A stretch of DNA of 64,000 nt, taken from positions 5,071,324-5,135,323 of the forward strand of contig NZ_JAHCDI010000004.1 in assembly GCF_019697375.1 (NCBI RefSeq). Reading direction: 5' to 3'. This document shows, piece by piece, positions 19,738-27,780 of this stretch (its first letter is position 1; each line of letters starts with the position of its first letter). The position numbers and the translations under genes were made by a program. The DNA is from Micromonospora tarapacensis. GTDB taxonomy: Bacteria > Actinomycetota > Actinomycetes > Mycobacteriales > Micromonosporaceae. The notes below the pieces were generated by a model, which was not told the origin of the DNA, made no database searches, and worked only from the letters and a program-made list of their open reading frames with translations.

Positions 19738-21276
19738 TCAGGTGGCGGCGGGGACGGGTGCAGGGGCGGCGGACGGCTCGATCCGCTGGCGGCGGGCGCG
19801 TAGGCGATCCAGCCAGGGGGCGTCCGGGGCGCCGTCGAGCAGGCCACCGTCCGGGTCGTCGGCGTAGGTTCGGCGCACCGCGTCCGTCTCCGGGTGCAGG
19901 ATCTCCCGCACGACCAGGACGACCAGCACCACCACCGTGGTCAGGCGCAGGCTCGCGGCCAGGACGAACACGCCTTCGGGGAAGACCGGCTGGCCGGCCG
20001 AGGCGCCGAGCAGCTGTCCGTAGAAGGCGACGAAGTAGCAGACCTCCGCCGCCTGCCAGGCAAGGAACGCCCCCCACTTGGGCCGGGCGAGCACCACCAG
20101 CGGCAGCAGCCAGAGCACGAACTGCTGCGACCAGACCTTGCTGAAGATCAGGAAAGCGGCGACCACGAGGAAGGCGAGCTGGGCGAGCCGGGGCCGGCGC
20201 GGCGCCAGCAGCGCCAGCGCGCCGATGCCGAGGCAGGCCAGCCCGAAGAGGGCGTACGACAGGTAGTTGAGGGTCGGGATGTTCCCGTCGAGCCACTGGA
20301 AGGGGCCGATGGCCGCCGGGTCACCGAATTTGCCGTCCAGGTAGCGGGTTATGTACCAGAGGGTTCCCCAGTCGATCGGCCGCTCGGTGTTCAGCTCGAA
20401 GAACCGGCTCCAGTTCTCCCGGTAGGGGATCGCCACCGGCAGGTTCACCAGTACCACCGTCACGGCGGCCGTGAGGATGGACAGCAGGGCGGCCCGGAGC
20501 CGGCCGGCACGGACAGCCAGCACCAGGATCGGGCCGAGGATGAACAGCGGCCACATCTTCGCCGCCCCGCCGAGCCCCAGCAGCACCCCGGACAGGGCGA
20601 CCAGCACGGTCCCCCGCTGGCCGGGTCCGGAGCGCGCCCAGGCCAGCAGCCCGAACGCGGCCAGTCCGATGGCGAGCAGGTCCCAGTTGACGGTGGCGGT
20701 GAGCAGCAGGGCGGGAGCCAGGGCGAAGAGCGCGGCGTCCCACGGGCGCCGTCGACGCAGCGCCAGGATCACCGCCACGGTGGCCACCGCCAGCGCACCG
20801 AGCACCAGTGCGTTGAGGTTGTAGAACCACTGCCCCTGGTTCAGGTCGGGGTTGCCGTCGCCGGCGGCGTGCACCGGCAGCCCCAGCGCCCCCATAAAAT
20901 ATCCGGTCAGCACCGGATACTCGACCGGGTGGTCCTGGTAGGGCACGGCGCCCTCGTTGAGCCGCTCGGCGTAGTAGAGCGCCAGCACGTCGGTGTAGCA
21001 GAACCGGGTGTACTGCTCGTTGTCCACCCATGCGCCGTCCTGGCAGGGCGACTTCTGCACCCAGTGCAGGGCGAGCGTGAGGCAGGTCAGTGCGAGCACG
21101 ATCCGGACCGCCGTCCAGAACCGGCGTTCCGAGCCAACCGGCCGGTCGCGGGCGACCGCGTGGTCACCGAGCGGGCCACCGATCAGTCCGGAGAGGCCCC
21201 GGACGAAGCCGTCGGAGCGAGACGGGTGATCGGAGACATCCGGTCCATCGATGCCGGGCGTCGACTGGGTGCTCAT
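19738..21276 (-). CDS. Polytopic membrane protein, GT87-type (DUF2029) glycosyltransferase-like
   Basis: 512 residues with about eleven membrane helices. Loops YPVLTGYFMG, the acidic WDLLAIGLA segment, GLGGAAKMWPLFILGP and SKVWSQQFVLWLLPL resemble alpha-mannosyltransferase-like GT87 proteins that use polyprenyl-phosphate sugars. The position between ponA and rpsF matches a conserved membrane protein found there in mycobacteria (recalled, Rv0051-like). Function is inferred: cell-envelope glycan synthesis. The start is the GTG or ATG at 21276 (STQSTPGIDG), followed by a 60-residue cytoplasmic leader. Confidence 0.68.
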   Translation of the reverse strand: MSTQSTPGIDGPDVSDHPSRSDGFVRGLSGLIGGPLGDHAVARDRPVGSERRFWTAVRIVLALTCLTLALHWVQKSPCQDGAWVDNEQYTRFCYTDVLALYYAERLNEGAVPYQDHPVEYPVLTGYFMGALGLPVHAAGDGNPDLNQGQWFYNLNALVLGALAVATVAVILALRRRRPWDAALFALAPALLLTATVNWDLLAIGLAAFGLLAWARSGPGQRGTVLVALSGVLLGLGGAAKMWPLFILGPILVLAVRAGRLRAALLSILTAAVTVVLVNLPVAIPYRENWSRFFELNTERPIDWGTLWYITRYLDGKFGDPAAIGPFQWLDGNIPTLNYLSYALFGLACLGIGALALLAPRRPRLAQLAFLVVAAFLIFSKVWSQQFVLWLLPLVVLARPKWGAFLAWQAAEVCYFVAFYGQLLGASAGQPVFPEGVFVLAASLRLTTVVVLVVLVVREILHPETDAVRRTYADDPDGGLLDGAPDAPWLDRLRARRQRIEPSAAPAPVPAAT

Positions 21277-21531
21277 GACCGAGCATCCTGCCGCATCAGC
21301 TGACCGCGTAGAAGCCGAAACCCGGCCGTTCCTGGAATCTGGCGGAGCAGCACCGGTGGGCGGAGTCGGGTCGACGCCGAGGGCTGCCCCCGTACGGGCC
21401 GCGCCGCCGCCATCGACCCACCAAAGAGTGGCACGGACGGCACTGCCGCAGTGGCCAGGACGACATCTTTCAAAAGGCTGAATACTCCGAACACTATCTG
21501 TCGAAAGAGATTTCGCAGCCCACTTAGGGTC

Positions 21532-21559
21532 TTGACATGGATGAATATTGCGCTAGCAT
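21532..21559 (+). promoter_or_regulatory. Strong sigma-70-type promoter for the small SARP gene
   Basis: A perfect TTGACA (21532-21537) and TAGCAT (21554-21559) with a 16-base spacer. An RNA start near 21566 would leave a short leader before the TTG codon at 21609. This argues against the ATG at 21537, which lies inside the promoter. Confidence 0.7.
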
Positions 21560-21608
21560 GGGCACTGCTCGGCGAAGGCGAGCAGTCAGAAGACACGGGG
21601 GAACTGTC

Positions 21609-22364
21609 TTGGACTTCTATTTTCTCGGCCCGTTAATGGCGAAAGAGGGCCCGTCCGGTGTCAATATACCGGGGACCCGAGACCGAAAAATCCTAGCGGC
21701 GCTGCTCCTGAACTCGAATCGTCCCGTCCACATCGATCTACTGATCGACGTGGTGTGGGACGATGACCCACCTGCGACAGCCCGGCAACAGGTGCAGAAC
21801 CGCCTGGGCAGCCTGCGCAGCAGACTGGGCACCGGGACCCATCAGATCAACCGCGTCGGCAGCCACTACGTCTTGCAGGTGACAGACGATCAGGTGGACG
21901 GGCTGACATTCCGCAACCTCTGTAGCGAGGCAGATCTCACGGCGAGTATCAACAACCGAGAAACCGCGATCAAACTCCTACGGGATGGCCTCGAATTGTG
22001 GCGCGGATCCCCTATCGAGGACATCGACTCGGTAAAGCTCCAGGTGGAGGCGATACGTTGGAAGGAATACCACCTGAAGGCGATCGAGACGTTGATAGAA
22101 CTCGAATTCAGCCTCAACAGACACCGGCTGCTGACCGCCGATCTGCACGGCTGGATCGCGAGCTACCCGTACCACGAGGGGCTGCACTGCCGGCTTGCTG
22201 AGGCGATGGACGCCGGATCACGCACGGCCGAGGCGTTGGGCGTCCTCAGTGGGCTGCGGGATCGGCTGGCCCGAGAGTTGGGGATCAGCACCAGCCCTCT
22301 GGTCGAGGAGCTTTACCACCGGATCCTCCGCGGAACCGGGGCGGCGGTCGTCGCAATCCGTTGA
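21609..22364 (+). CDS. Small SARP-family transcription activator
   Basis: 251 residues, the size of stand-alone SARPs. An OmpR-like winged-helix DNA-binding domain (about 1-95; LDFYFLGPLMAKE, then RKILAALLLNSNRPVHIDLL and WDDDPPATARQQVQNRL) is followed by the BTAD (about 100-245; LRDGLELWRGSPIEDI, LRDRLARELGISTSP). There is no ATPase or TPR domain. TTG at 21609 with GGGGG seven bases upstream is chosen because it gives the standard start and lies downstream of the promoter; the frame is open to the ATG at 21537. Its base composition looks less GC-rich than the housekeeping neighbours. It is directly followed by a secreted DUF2690-type gene, so the target may be local. Confidence 0.82.
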   Translation: MDFYFLGPLMAKEGPSGVNIPGTRDRKILAALLLNSNRPVHIDLLIDVVWDDDPPATARQQVQNRLGSLRSRLGTGTHQINRVGSHYVLQVTDDQVDGLTFRNLCSEADLTASINNRETAIKLLRDGLELWRGSPIEDIDSVKLQVEAIRWKEYHLKAIETLIELEFSLNRHRLLTADLHGWIASYPYHEGLHCRLAEAMDAGSRTAEALGVLSGLRDRLARELGISTSPLVEELYHRILRGTGAAVVAIR

Positions 22365-22475
22365 GCCTCCGCCGGCGCGAGGTGCAACGGTGCCGGTGCA
22401 GTGGTCCGGCGATGGCGCCGCGGTGGCGGCCTCTGTAATCGTCGCGGCACCCTGATCTGAGTTGGAGGGATCGCG

Positions 22476-23024
22476 TTGCTCGGAAGAAGCACTCGCCTCG
22501 CGGCCATGCTGGCACTCTGTCTCGCCGCCGGCCTGGTCGCCCCGCAGGCGGCCACCGCCGCGCCGGCCACCACACCATCGGCGAGCACGTCGTCGGCGAG
22601 CACCACAATCAAGGCCGAAGATCTCGATCCGGCTGAGGCCACCATGATTCCGGAGGCCGAACTGCTGGCCACCGGCTGCGGCTCGACGTGTGACGGCAAG
22701 AACCCCGCGACGTACAAGATCTATCACAGTGGGTGTTCGAACTGCTACCACTACTGCGGCGACGACGCGCGGACCGTCGCCTCCAACACCAACGGCATCA
22801 ACCTGGAACTCCGCTACAGCCCGCGGTGCCGGACCGCGTGGACCCGGGTCGGTTCCGACTTCTACTACCCGACGATCCGCAGCTACTACCTCGACGGCCG
22901 GGTCCGCACCGCCTACAGCGGCTTCGCCGGTGCCTACTACACCCAGATGGTGAACGACGCCAACCTGCTCGCTCGGGCGGAAGCCAGCGCCGGTCCCACC
23001 ACCTGGTGGACGAGCAAGTACTGA
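22476..23024 (+). CDS. Secreted DUF2690-type protein, copy A
   Basis: 182 residues. A signal peptide is clear (GRSTRLAAMLALCLAAGLVA to about residue 29), then an Ala/Thr/Ser-rich linker. The mature domain has GCGSTCDGKNPATYKIY, LELRYSPRCRTAWTRV and TQMVNDANLLARAEA, the pattern I recall for DUF2690. Six Cys in the mature part suggest disulfides. Function is unknown. The start is TTG at 22476 with GGAGG about eight bases upstream. It lies 111 bases after the SARP gene in the same direction, perhaps co-transcribed. A paralog of identical length is at 24016-24564 on the other strand. Confidence 0.75.
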   Translation: MLGRSTRLAAMLALCLAAGLVAPQAATAAPATTPSASTSSASTTIKAEDLDPAEATMIPEAELLATGCGSTCDGKNPATYKIYHSGCSNCYHYCGDDARTVASNTNGINLELRYSPRCRTAWTRVGSDFYYPTIRSYYLDGRVRTAYSGFAGAYYTQMVNDANLLARAEASAGPTTWWTSKY

Positions 23025-23069
23025 CCGGACCGGTCGCCTGAGCGGCCCGATCCGAGACAGCCAGATAAG

Positions 23070-23105
23070 CCCGGGGCGGCCCGAAAGGTGTCCGGCCGCC
23101 CCGGG
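23070..23105. terminator. Hairpin downstream of DUF2690 copy A
   Basis: A perfect 12-bp stem, arms CCCGGGGCGGCC (23070-23081) and GGCCGCCCCGGG (23094-23105), loop of 12. It sits between the secreted-protein gene and the DUF1697 remnant reading toward it. Confidence 0.7.
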
Positions 23106-23107
23106 GA

Positions 23108-23680
23108 TCAGGGGAGGGCTACGCACCGCCATGCGGCCTTGCCCGGGTGGGCGCTCATCATCGCGTGCAACTTCTCCACCGTGTTCCAGTTCCGCACGGT
23201 GGCCGACGGCCCGCTCTTCGTCTCGCCCAGCGCGGTCATCGGCGGGCTGTCCCGCAGGCCGTTGGGGCACCAGATGTACATCTCGACGCCGTCCACCACG
23301 TACCGGTCCTCGCCAAGGTCGATCCCTTCAGCACCTCGTCGACCGGCGTTTCGGAGGGCTCCGCCAGGAAGGCCACGACGTGCCTGGAGCCGTCGGTGGC
23401 CACCTCACGCAGCGGCTCGTGGTCACCACCCCGCGCCAGGTCCTCCCGGCTACGCAAGATCACATCCACGGAGAAATCGAACCGCTTCTCGATCGCCTGT
23501 TCAATTCCGCGCCAGCTTGTCGGCGCGCTGATCGGCGCCGAGCACCACGTTGCCGCTCTGCAGCAGCGTGGCCGCGTTCCCGTACCCCTCCACCGTAAGC
23601 AGTTTGCGGAGGTCGGCCATGCCGACGCGCTTGGCCCTCCCGAGGTTGACGCCGCGCAGGAGGACTGCGTGCCGGGCCAT
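23108..23680 (-). pseudogene. DUF1697-family gene broken by two frameshifts
   Basis: The three parts of one DUF1697 protein are found in order in shifted frames. Part 1 (from 23680): MARHAVLLRGVNLGRAKRVG to LLQSGNVVLGADQ, ending at a stop near 23501. Part 2 (about 23515-23310): GIEQAIEKRFDFSVDVILRS to VVAFLAEPSETPVDEVL. Part 3 (about 23310 to 23108): VDGVEMYIWCPNGL and ATVRNWNTVEKLHAM. The joins need one base fewer near 23513 and one base more near 23325. The start has GAAGGGG six bases upstream of the third ATG. DUF1697 proteins have no settled function. This copy is most likely dead, unless the shifts are sequence errors. Confidence 0.8.
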
Positions 23681-23793
23681 CATCATCCCCTTCTCGAAGA
23701 CCACCCAGACGAGACACTGGTCGACCGGTTCCAGGAAGATTGTCAGCCAGGCAGCGCGGCGTCCAGATCGAGAGCCGTACCGCGAGCGCTGTG

Positions 23794-23990
23794 TGGGCGG
23801 CCGGAGAAGCTCTCCGACCGCCCACAGCGTGAGTGGGAGCCGGAATCCCTGATCGCCGACTTCGGTGACGTCAGACAGGCCGGACGGGTCGTACCCCTTC
23901 GAGGCGTCGTTTCACGGACCGCTTCCGCGTCCACAGCGCGGCCGGGAAGCTGCCATCGCCGATATCATCGCCGCTTTCTTGCGTTAGCAG
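23794..23990 (-). pseudogene. Decayed partial copy of the ponA 3' end and its terminator
   Basis: The minus-strand translation contains SGDDIGDGSFPAALW, matching NGGNIGGSGFPAALWKRYM at the end of PonA (24786-27584), and the DNA stays alignable into the DPSDLPNVTG codons. The hairpin after ponA (24740-24768) is also present here at 23795-23823 with arms GGGCGG and CCGCCC. The copy lacks the proline-rich tail codons (roughly 24794-25000) and is frame-disrupted. It flanks the DUF2690 copy B gene on the side away from ponA. Confidence 0.7.
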
Positions 23991-24015
23991 CCATCTGCCA
24001 CAGCGGCACAAGGCC

Positions 24016-24564
24016 TCAGTACCAGCGGGTGCAGTGCCAGTCGGAGAAACTGGCCGGCCAGTAACAGGCCCGAGCCTCAAGGCTGGCGTCGTTGACCATG
24101 TTGGTCCAGACGCCTCCGTACTCGGAGTAGCTCTCGATCGTCTTGCGGTGGTTGCCGTTGAGGTGCCGGCTGACCACCTTGAACGCCGTCCATCCGGCGC
24201 TGGTCCTCGCCCAGGCAGTGCGGCATCGCGGGCTGTACCGTAGCTCGACGCTGCCGGACGGACTCGACGCACGGTACACGTACCCGCTGGACAACTGGGG
24301 CGTAATGGCGTCCTCAGCACAGGTGTAGTACCTGGTGCCGTCGTAGTAAATCTTGAAGGTATCCGGATTCTTGTTGTCGCACGAGGCTCCGCAGCCGGCG
24401 TTGGCGAGTGTCGCGGCGTCGAGCCTGACTCCGTCGCCAGCCGCGATCACCGCCTCGACCTCGGCGGCGGCAGGGTCGGGCGCTGCCTGAGCTGAAGCGG
24501 GTGCCGCGATCCAGCCTACGGCGAGGGCCGAGACAAGTCCGGAGATGAGCAGTAGCCGCCGCAC
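24016..24564 (-). CDS. Secreted DUF2690-type protein, copy B
   Basis: 182 residues. Signal peptide RRLLLISGLVSALAVGWIAA with an ASAQA-type cleavage region near residue 27. The mature domain shares with copy A the blocks GCGASCDNKNPDTFKIYY, VELRYSPRCRTAWAR and NMVNDASLEARA, and ends in WHCTRWY, against WWTSKY in copy A. Six Cys are present, but two differ in position from copy A. The GTG at 24564 has AAGGAGG about four bases upstream. The gene is bracketed by the real ponA 3' end and its decayed copy. Three 11-bp direct repeats lie upstream, suggesting SARP control. No function is known. Confidence 0.75.
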   Translation of the reverse strand: MRRLLLISGLVSALAVGWIAAPASAQAAPDPAAAEVEAVIAAGDGVRLDAATLANAGCGASCDNKNPDTFKIYYDGTRYYTCAEDAITPQLSSGYVYRASSPSGSVELRYSPRCRTAWARTSAGWTAFKVVSRHLNGNHRKTIESYSEYGGVWTNMVNDASLEARACYWPASFSDWHCTRWY

Positions 24565-24607
24565 AGGGCCTCCTTGATGAGTCGGTGTTGAGCGACAAGA
24601 TATCCAT

Positions 24608-24640
24608 GTTCGTCATCACCCCATCATCACCGCACCATCA
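24608..24640 (-). promoter_or_regulatory. Three 11-bp direct repeats, candidate SARP operator of DUF2690 copy B
   Basis: On the minus strand: TGATGGTGCGG (24640-24630), TGATGATGGGG (24629-24619) and TGATGACGAAC (24618-24608). These are heptamers TGATGGT, TGATGAT and TGATGAC with 4-base spacers, the known SARP operator layout. After the last heptamer come 8-9 bases and then a possible -10 (TATCTT near 24600), again the spacing known for SARP promoters. The regulator at 21609 is the obvious candidate. Confidence 0.55.
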
Positions 24641-24739
24641 AGCGTGCTGCCCCGCCGTCTTCGACCGTCGGATGGGTCAGCGAGTCCACTGGCGCGGCCA
24701 GTTCCCACCGCGGCTACCTCTTCCGCCTATGCCAGCGGC

Positions 24740-24768
24740 GGGCGGCCGTAGAGATTCTCCGACCGCCC
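24740..24768. terminator. ponA terminator hairpin
   Basis: Arms GGGCGG (24740-24745) and CCGCCC (24763-24768) with a partly paired inner part, just downstream of the ponA stop on the minus strand. A related hairpin occurs at 23795-23823. Confidence 0.6.
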
Positions 24769-24785
24769 GCGGCCGTCAGCGGGAG

Positions 24786-27584
24786 CTAATCCCGTGTCGT
24801 CGTTCTGGGTGATGGCAGGCCGCCGCCTCCACCTCCCGGCCGTTGCTCACCTTCAGGTGGGGTGCTCGGATTGTTGCCACCGTTGTTGTTGCCGCCAGCG
24901 ATCTGGCAGAAGAAGTCCAGCGGGTTGCAGTTCGGCTGGTCGCCGCCCGGCGGGGGCGATGGTGGCGCCGGCTCTTCGCCGTTGCCGGCGTCCTGGTCAC
25001 CGACTCCGGTGACGTTCGGCAGGTCGGACGGGTCGGAGCCCTTCAGCGCATCGTCCATGTACCGCTTCCACAGCGCGGCAGGGAAACCACTACCGCCGAT
25101 GTTGCCGCCGTTCTTGTCGAGGATCGCCGGCTTCTTCGGGTCGCGGCTGCCGATCCAGACGGCGGTGGCCAGGTTCTCGTCGTAACCGACCATCCAGGCG
25201 TGCGCGTTCTTGTCGGTGTTGTGGTGTTCCCAGGTGCCGGTCTTGCCGGCCGCCTGCCGGTTGTTGGCCAGCCGCGCGTTGCTCTTGCCGGGGATCTCCT
25301 TGAGCACCGCGGTCACCTCGTCGGCGACCTCCGGGCGGATCACCTGCTGCGGCTTGAGCTTCTCGCCCGCGCCGGCGACCTTGTCCCACTTGCCGGTGGC
25401 CTTGTTCTGCTTCTCCACCGTCCGGACGAAGTGCGCCTTGTTGTACTTCCCCTTGTTGGCGAGCGTGGCCAGGCCGTTGGCATGGTCGAGCACGGTGACC
25501 GGGTACTGGCCGTAGCCAATCACCCGGTCGAACTTGCTCGGCGCGAGTTTCTCGGGCTTCTCCTCGGTCAGGTCGTACACCTTCTGCTTGTCGTCCCACA
25601 TGGTGCGGATGCCGGCCCGGCGGGCCATGTCGAGGACCTTGTCAGGGCCGATGTCCTCGGTCACGTGGAAGAACGGCACGTTGTACGACTGCACCGTCGA
25701 TTCCTGCAGCGTGCACCACTTGGCGCAGCTGGCGTTCCGGCCCGCGTTCTGGATCTTGTCGGCGTAGCCCTCGGGCTTGAACGGGGTCGAGTCCCAGTGT
25801 GACTTGATCGAGACGCCGGCGTCGATGGCCGCGGCCAGCGTGTAGACCTTGAATGACGAGCCCGGCGGGTGGCCGCCGACCAGGTCACCGTTCTGGTCGG
25901 TGTTCAGACCGGCGTAGTCGAACCCGGTCCCGTTGTCACCGCCGTAGTAGGCCAGCACCCGGCCGGTCTTCGGGTCGATGGAGACCGCCGCCGCCATCAG
26001 GTTGTTGGGTTGCGGTTCGAGCACCGAGCCCTTGCGGTCCGGCTGCGCCGCCGCCTCCAGCGCCTTCTGCATCTTCGGGTCGATGGTGGTGGTGATCCGG
26101 TAGCCGCCCTCGCGCAGCTCGTCCACGCAGCTGGGCTTGTCCGGCGCCGCCGAGTTGGAGCAGAGGCCCCACTCTTCCATCTCCTTGCGGACGTAGTTGA
26201 TGACGTTGCCGCGCGGGGTGCCGACGCCGAAGCCGTTGTTCTTCTTCGACTTCTGGACCTTCGGGTACTCGGTGGGCCGCTCGGGCTTGCCCGGCACACC
26301 CAACCAGCCCTCCTCGACCATCCCGTTGATCACGTACTCCCAACGGGATTTGGCGTCGACCTTGTTGACCTCCGGGTCGAAGCCCTGGTGCGTGGCGCTG
26401 GCCACCGGCTGCTTGATCAGCGCGGCGAGCACGGCGCCCTGCGCCGGGCTGAGCTTCTTGGCATTGGTGTTGAAGTAGGTCTGGGCCGCCGCCTCGATGC
26501 CGTACGCGCCGCGACCGAAGTAGATCACGTTGAGGTAGTTCTCCATGATCTGTTCTTTGGTGAACTCGTCGTTCAGCTTGGAGGCGAGGATCGCCTCCTT
26601 GACCTTCCGCGCGTAGCTGTCGTCCTGGAGGTTCTCGTAGGCGTTGCGCGCGTACTGCTGGGTGATGGTCGAGGCACCCTGCTTGTCACCGCCGGAGAGG
26701 TTGTTCCAGGCGGCCCGGGCGATGCCCTTGTAGTCGACGCCCGAGTGCCGGTAGAAGTTGCGGTCCTCGGCGGCTGCCACGGCATTGCGCACGTGCTCAG
26801 GGATGGCGTCGATGGTGACGAAGGTGCGGTTCTCGTTGCCGAGCTTGGCCACCAGCGTCTTGCCGTCCTTGGCGTAGACGGTGGTGGACAGCGGCAGCGG
26901 GATCTCCTTGGGCAGCACCACGTTGGTCGAGTAGTAGGTGAACCCCACCACGCCGATACCGGCCAGCATGATGAACACCGCGAAGCCGGCGATCAGCATG
27001 TTCATCCGCTTGCGCTTGCGGGCCCGAGCCACCGCGCCCGGGTCACGCCCGCCGCGACCGGGGCCGGGCGGGCCACCCGGTCCACCGGGACCGCCGGGTC
27101 CTCCCGGCCCACCGACCCTCGCCCGGGCCACCGCGGCCCGACCTCCGGCGCCACCCACGGCCGCCGAGCCGACGCTGGCCCGGCCGGCCGAGGCCGCACC
27201 GACGGCGGCCCGACCGGGCCCGGCGGGCGACACCGGCACCGAGGCCCGACCAGCCCGGCCCGGGGCGGGCGACACCGGCACCGAGGCCCGACCGGGCGCC
27301 GCCGGCGAGACCGGCACCGACGCGCGACCGGGTCCGGCACGGCCGACCGGAGCCGCGCCGGCGGATCCACCGCGCGGCGGCACGCTCGCCGAGCCGCCGA
27401 CCGAGGCACGCCCGCCCACCGAGGCACGGGCCGACGGGCCGGAAACCTCGGGGCCGGTTGACCAGTTGACTCCGCGCGGTTCACCACCCGGGAGGCGGTA
27501 CGCGTCGTCCGCCTGCCTCGGGTCGTCCTGGCCTGTAAAACGGGCCCGTCCGCGCGAGGAGCTGGGTTCGCCGTACGAGTTCAT
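24786..27584 (-). CDS. ponA: Bifunctional class A penicillin-binding protein (PBP1a type)
   Basis: 932 residues. A cytoplasmic N-terminus of about 190 residues is low complexity with repeated RASVPVSPA phrases and a Gly/Pro run. One membrane anchor follows (MNMLIAGFAVFIMLAGIGVV). The GT51 transglycosylase has AAEDRNFYRHSGVD near 270 and STITQQYARN. The transpeptidase has the catalytic Ser in PGSSFKVYTL near 576, an SYN motif (QSYNVPFF), and KTGTWEHHNT near 781. The end is Pro/Gly/Asn-rich. It polymerises and cross-links peptidoglycan outside the membrane. It is followed by DUF2690 copy B on the same strand. The DUF5318 gene lies upstream, as recalled in mycobacteria. Confidence 0.95.
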   Translation of the reverse strand: MNSYGEPSSSRGRARFTGQDDPRQADDAYRLPGGEPRGVNWSTGPEVSGPSARASVGGRASVGGSASVPPRGGSAGAAPVGRAGPGRASVPVSPAAPGRASVPVSPAPGRAGRASVPVSPAGPGRAAVGAASAGRASVGSAAVGGAGGRAAVARARVGGPGGPGGPGGPGGPPGPGRGGRDPGAVARARKRKRMNMLIAGFAVFIMLAGIGVVGFTYYSTNVVLPKEIPLPLSTTVYAKDGKTLVAKLGNENRTFVTIDAIPEHVRNAVAAAEDRNFYRHSGVDYKGIARAAWNNLSGGDKQGASTITQQYARNAYENLQDDSYARKVKEAILASKLNDEFTKEQIMENYLNVIYFGRGAYGIEAAAQTYFNTNAKKLSPAQGAVLAALIKQPVASATHQGFDPEVNKVDAKSRWEYVINGMVEEGWLGVPGKPERPTEYPKVQKSKKNNGFGVGTPRGNVINYVRKEMEEWGLCSNSAAPDKPSCVDELREGGYRITTTIDPKMQKALEAAAQPDRKGSVLEPQPNNLMAAAVSIDPKTGRVLAYYGGDNGTGFDYAGLNTDQNGDLVGGHPPGSSFKVYTLAAAIDAGVSIKSHWDSTPFKPEGYADKIQNAGRNASCAKWCTLQESTVQSYNVPFFHVTEDIGPDKVLDMARRAGIRTMWDDKQKVYDLTEEKPEKLAPSKFDRVIGYGQYPVTVLDHANGLATLANKGKYNKAHFVRTVEKQNKATGKWDKVAGAGEKLKPQQVIRPEVADEVTAVLKEIPGKSNARLANNRQAAGKTGTWEHHNTDKNAHAWMVGYDENLATAVWIGSRDPKKPAILDKNGGNIGGSGFPAALWKRYMDDALKGSDPSDLPNVTGVGDQDAGNGEEPAPPSPPPGGDQPNCNPLDFFCQIAGGNNNGGNNPSTPPEGEQRPGGGGGGLPSPRTTTRD
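27214..27330 (-). repeat. Repeats coding for RASVPVSPA in the PonA N-terminus
   Basis: Three near-identical copies of the phrase GRASVPVSP, with related GRASVG and GRAAVG units on either side, make a degenerate tandem repeat in the cytoplasmic leader of PonA. Confidence 0.7.
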
Positions 27585-27780
27585 TCCTCACACCCTGCCG
27601 TCGCGGTGGGGCGCGGTCGCACCGCCACCGGTTTGCCGTGAGTTGTGACACCCGAGAGCACGGCATGGGGGTGCCGTGGTACCGGTGCCAGATCCGAATC
27701 AATCGGACCATTCAGACCTACGAGCTGTCGGTTACCCCGGCCGCGTACCTCACGGCCGGGGCTGGCCGATCGAGCTCGAA

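Noticed and set aside
22218..23270. A 350-residue minus-strand frame across DUF2690 copy A
   Set aside because: It is antisense to a gene with a clear signal peptide and family motifs; its own translation has no recognisable domain.
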